64,000 bases of DNA. It comes from Mitsuaria chitosanitabida ATCC BAA-476 = NBRC 102408. GTDB lineage: Bacteria > Pseudomonadota > Gammaproteobacteria > Burkholderiales > Burkholderiaceae_C. The stretch is taken from NCBI RefSeq assembly GCF_001598255.1, contig NZ_BCYP01000005.1, forward strand, positions 1-64,000. Direction: 5' to 3'. The notes under the pieces are model-generated. The model was not told where the DNA came from. It ran no database searches and saw nothing but the letters and a program-made list of their open reading frames with translations. How positions within the stretch are numbered: position 1 is the first letter of the stretch; each line of letters begins with the position of its first letter. The position numbers and the translations under genes are program-made. Below are positions 60,940 to 64,000 of the stretch, in pieces.

Positions 60940-61354
60940 GACGTTCTCCGGCGAACCTGGCGATCAGCCTAGGCTCGGCGGCGGTGGAGCCGCGTCGGCT
61001 CCAGGCGCGCGGGCGTGTCGGACAAGGCCGCATCCTCGCCACCCCGCCATCGGGTCGTCGAGGGCCCCGTCAAGCCCTGGTCGCCGGCAGGGACTTGCAT
61101 CACCCTCGCGTGATCGAGGTGTGAACGCCTCGCCAAGGTCCGGCCACTGTGCGGCCGCCGAGCCCCGCGCGGTCGGGCGGCCTCGTGGCGAGCGTGCGCG
61201 CTGGCGCCGAGGGCGCCCGTCCGCGATCACATAGAGGGGGGAGTCGCCATCCGTGTTGCCGGGTGGCTTCAGGCGGCCGGCGGCTCTCCGGGAGCGCGCC
61301 GCGCTGCCCCCACAATCGCCGCGACGCCGCGCGTTCGCGGTACAGGAACGATCA
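60940..61354. other. Intergenic region without a supported gene
   Basis: This 415-bp divergent gap lies between the hypothetical exported protein and the M16 peptidase. I see only a small GGAGCC/GGCTCC hairpin near 60990 and no credible ORF. Promoters for both genes should be here. Confidence 0.55.
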
Positions 61355-64000
61355 ATGAGGAACGAGTTCTCGATGTCTCCGCGCCGCTGGGCGCTGCTCC
61401 CGCTGACGCTGGCGCTGGGCGCCGTCTGGGCCGGCGCCCAGGCCGATCCGCTCGACGCGAGGGCGACCCCGACCGCCAAGGCCGCCAAGGCCCCGAAGGG
61501 CACCGGCGCGACGCCGGCCGGTCCGGTCGCCTCGGCCCGGTTCGTGCGGGAGATCGGCGGCATCTCCGAGTACCGCCTGGCCAACGGCCTGCAGCTGCTG
61601 CTGTTCCCCGACGACGCGCAGAGCACCACGACGGTCAACATCACCTACCGCGTCGGCAGCCGCCACGAGTCGCCCGGCGAGTACGGCATGGCCCACCTGC
61701 TCGAGCACCTGATGTTCAAGGGCACGCCCGCGCACAAGGACATCTCCGACGCCTTCGCGCGTCGCGGCATGCGCTTCAACGGCACGACCACCTCGGACCG
61801 CACCAACTACTTCGCCAACTTCAACGCCGATCCGGCGACGCTGGACTTCGCGCTGACGCTGGAAGCGGATCGCATGGTCAACAGCTTCATCGCCAAGTCC
61901 GACCTGGACAAGGAGATGACCGTCGTCCGCAACGAGTACGAGCGCGGCGAGAACCAGCCCTTCGCGGTGCTGAACAAGCGCGTCATCGGCGCGGCCTACG
62001 ACTGGCACAACTACGGCCACGACACCATCGGCCCCAAGAGCGACATCGAGAACGTGCCCATCGAGCGCCTGCAGGCCTTCTACAAGCGCTACTACCGGCC
62101 CGACAACGCGACGCTGATGGTCGCCGGCCGCTTCGATCCGAAGGCGGTGCTGGCGCGCGTGAGCCAGCTGTTCGGCCCGATCAGGACGCCCGCGACGCCC
62201 ATCCCGCGTCCCTACACCGTCGAGCCGCCGCAGGACGGCGAGCGCACCGTGGTGGTCCGCCGTGTCGGCGGTCAGCCGGCGCTGATGGCCTACTACCACG
62301 TGCCCGCGATCACCCATCCGGATTCGGCGCCGCTGCTGGTGCTGGGCATGATGCTGTCGCTGCAGCCCAGCGGCCAGCTCTACAAGGAGCTGGTCGAGCC
62401 CAAGGTGGCGCTGGCCGCCGGCCTGCAGGGGCTGGGCGACGCGGACCCGGGCGGCGTGCGCGCCTTCGCCGTGCTGCCACCGGGCGGCGACGAGGCGGCG
62501 GTCGAGAAGAAGCTGCTCGACATCGCCGAAGGCCGCACCGAGGCCAGGTTCGACGAGTCCGAGCTCAAGCGCGTGCGCGACATGGCGCTGGTCTCCTACC
62601 GTGAACAGATGAAGCAGCCCGAGGCGTTGATCCAGCAGATCTCCAACCTCGGCGCGACCGACTGGCGGCTGCTGTTCCAGCTCATGGAGGACATCCCCAA
62701 GGTGACGCTGGCCGACGTCGAGCGCGTGCGCAAGGCCTACCTGCGCCCGGCCAACCGGACGCTGGGCCGCTACTTCCCGACCGACCAGGTCGAGCGCGTG
62801 GAGATCCCGGTGGCGCCCCCGCTGGAACAGCGCCTGGCCGACCTGAAGGGCCCGCCCAAGGTGGAGGAGGGCGAGCGCTTCGACCCCACGCCGCAGCGTC
62901 TGGCCGAGCGCAGCGCCGTCAAGCGCCTGCCCTCGGGCATCGAGCTGCTGACGCTGGGCAAGCAGACGCGCGGCAACACGGTGGAGCTGCGCATGCAGCT
63001 GCGCTGGGGGGAGCGCCACGAGACCTTCCGCCATCACGGCACCGACCTGATCGCCGCGCTGATGGGCGAGGGCAGTCCGTCCGTGTCCAAGCAGGCGCTG
63101 CAGGACAAGCTGATCGCCCTGCGCGCCGAGCTGAACGTCGTCAGCGAGGACCAGGGCGCGACGCTGACCATCAGCACCGAGAAGGACAAGCTGATCGAGG
63201 TGCTGGCCCTGGCGGCCGACCTGATGCAGCACCCGCTGCTGCCGGCCGATGCCTTCGACCGCCTGCAGCGCGCGTCGGTCGCGGGGCTGGAGGGCTCGCG
63301 CCAGGAGCTGGAAGTGCTGCGCCAGGCCGCCACGCGTGACCACTACAACCGGGCCCGCGGCGTGAAGTTGGGCGACCCGGACTACGTGATGTCGATCGAT
63401 GAGCAGCTCGCGTCGGTGAAGGCGACGACGCTGGACGACCTCAAGCGCTTCCATGCGGACTACTGGTCGGCCAACGACGCGCGCGTGTCGGTGGTCGGCG
63501 CGATCCCGGACGGACTGGACACGGCCGTGGAACAGCTGTTCGGCGGCTGGAAGAAGCCGTCGGCGCCCGCGTTCGTCCAGCCGGTGGACAAGGCCGACGT
63601 GATCCCGGCCGCGCGCTTCGACGCGATCGCGCGCGACAAGACCAGCGCGGCGATGAAGATGCGGGTGGACTTCCCTCTCAACGATCGGGATGCGGACTAC
63701 ATCCCGCTGAGCCTGGCGGTCCACATCCTGGGCGGCGGCGCGCTGGAGAACCGCCTGTCCGTGCGGATCCGCCAGCAGGCGGGCTTGAGCTACGGGGTGG
63801 GCGCGTCGCTGTCGGCCGCGCATTACGGCGACGAGGCCGACCTGACGATCTCCGGCACCTTCGCGCCGCAGAACCGTGAGCAGATGCTGACGCTGGTGCG
63901 CGAGGAGCTGGAGCGCCTGACCCGCGACGGCATCACCGCCTCGGAGCTGGAGCGTGCGAAGAAGGACGTGCTGGAAGGCCGCCGGCAGGCGCGCGCGTCG
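61355..64000 (+). CDS. M16-family zinc metallopeptidase, exported (partial, runs off the right edge)
   Basis: At least 882 aa are encoded, with no stop before the window end. A signal peptide ends near residue 30 (GAQA). The first M16 domain has the inverted zinc motif HLLEH (His114, Glu117, His118) and the downstream NEYERGEN segment that supplies the distal Glu ligand. A second, inactive-type M16 domain starts near residue 520 and contains the substrate-binding YGVGASL strand near 810. Such two-domain pitrilysin-like proteins degrade peptides in the periplasm. AGGA lies 8 bp before ATG 61355; an in-frame ATG follows at 61373. Confidence 0.92.
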   Translation, partial: MRNEFSMSPRRWALLPLTLALGAVWAGAQADPLDARATPTAKAAKAPKGTGATPAGPVASARFVREIGGISEYRLANGLQLLLFPDDAQSTTTVNITYRVGSRHESPGEYGMAHLLEHLMFKGTPAHKDISDAFARRGMRFNGTTTSDRTNYFANFNADPATLDFALTLEADRMVNSFIAKSDLDKEMTVVRNEYERGENQPFAVLNKRVIGAAYDWHNYGHDTIGPKSDIENVPIERLQAFYKRYYRPDNATLMVAGRFDPKAVLARVSQLFGPIRTPATPIPRPYTVEPPQDGERTVVVRRVGGQPALMAYYHVPAITHPDSAPLLVLGMMLSLQPSGQLYKELVEPKVALAAGLQGLGDADPGGVRAFAVLPPGGDEAAVEKKLLDIAEGRTEARFDESELKRVRDMALVSYREQMKQPEALIQQISNLGATDWRLLFQLMEDIPKVTLADVERVRKAYLRPANRTLGRYFPTDQVERVEIPVAPPLEQRLADLKGPPKVEEGERFDPTPQRLAERSAVKRLPSGIELLTLGKQTRGNTVELRMQLRWGERHETFRHHGTDLIAALMGEGSPSVSKQALQDKLIALRAELNVVSEDQGATLTISTEKDKLIEVLALAADLMQHPLLPADAFDRLQRASVAGLEGSRQELEVLRQAATRDHYNRARGVKLGDPDYVMSIDEQLASVKATTLDDLKRFHADYWSANDARVSVVGAIPDGLDTAVEQLFGGWKKPSAPAFVQPVDKADVIPAARFDAIARDKTSAAMKMRVDFPLNDRDADYIPLSLAVHILGGGALENRLSVRIRQQAGLSYGVGASLSAAHYGDEADLTISGTFAPQNREQMLTLVREELERLTRDGITASELERAKKDVLEGRRQARAS

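Noticed and set aside
61352-63823. 823-aa minus-strand ORF opposite the M16 peptidase
   Set aside because: It is antisense to a peptidase with an intact HLLEH zinc motif.
1-64000. CRISPR array, rRNA operon, insertion sequence or prophage
   Set aside because: I saw no regularly spaced repeats, no rRNA sequence, no transposase and no phage structural genes. The only repeats are the REP-like family, short palindromes and the element ends.

Overview
The window is GC-rich chromosomal DNA. Gene content and style point to a betaproteobacterium of the order Burkholderiales, close to Roseateles/Mitsuaria/Pelomonas. The pointers are a cysI-DUF934-cysH-cysD-cysN-cobA operon, FdxA with a TrxR-like ferredoxin reductase, a phasin, a 4HB chemoreceptor, YbiB and RmuC. 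This placement is inferred from gene content, not from a marker gene. Coding density is high, and almost every gene casts long antisense shadow ORFs because of the GC bias.

Layout. 1-11.6 kb is a purine salvage/catabolism block: xdhA-xdhB, a divergent LysR regulator, guanine deaminase, and a BMP-type nucleoside ABC transporter (ATPase, two permeases, lipoprotein). 11.7-22.3 kb is mixed: an S9 peptidase, a cold-shock domain fused to a membrane helix, a TonB receptor, a choloylglycine-hydrolase-family amidase, a DUF1275 protein, a cyclase-like orphan and small secreted proteins. 22.4-27.2 kb has oleate hydratase, two tRNA-Asn genes and a TonB receptor under a TPP riboswitch, so it is probably a thiamin-compound receptor. 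27.2-30.4 kb has small hypothetical genes, a DUF4160/DUF2442 pair and the fdxA-reductase pair. 30.5-36.7 kb is the assimilatory sulfate reduction operon. 37-51 kb has ybiB, two paralogous outer-membrane barrels, ornithine cyclodeaminase with an Lrp regulator, pncB, a penicillin-acylase-family enzyme, a patatin lipoprotein, a chemoreceptor, a TetR regulator and a phasin with apparent PhaR operators. 51.5-61 kb has a class IV-like deacetylase, an inserted element, a thioesterase, a hydroxyacid dehydrogenase, rmuC and an MFS transporter. A two-domain M16 peptidase runs off the right edge.

The main find is a 2.88-kb insertion between 52659 and 55555. It is bounded by a 17-bp direct repeat, is clearly AT-richer than its surroundings and contains no recombinase gene. 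Its only gene is a 768-aa AAA_13 ATPase with a CxxC zinc hook and a C-terminal Arg-x3-Glu...His triad, the layout of an RloC-type anticodon nuclease. The insertion lies in the 5' end of a thioesterase gene, exactly at the conserved TRWMDN codons, and its right end supplies a new promoter-proximal region and N-terminus that keep the target gene open. TGGACA motifs cluster at both ends.

A second recurring feature is a family of GACCCTCACCCC...GGGGTGAGGGTC inverted-repeat elements directly after stop codons, at four places.
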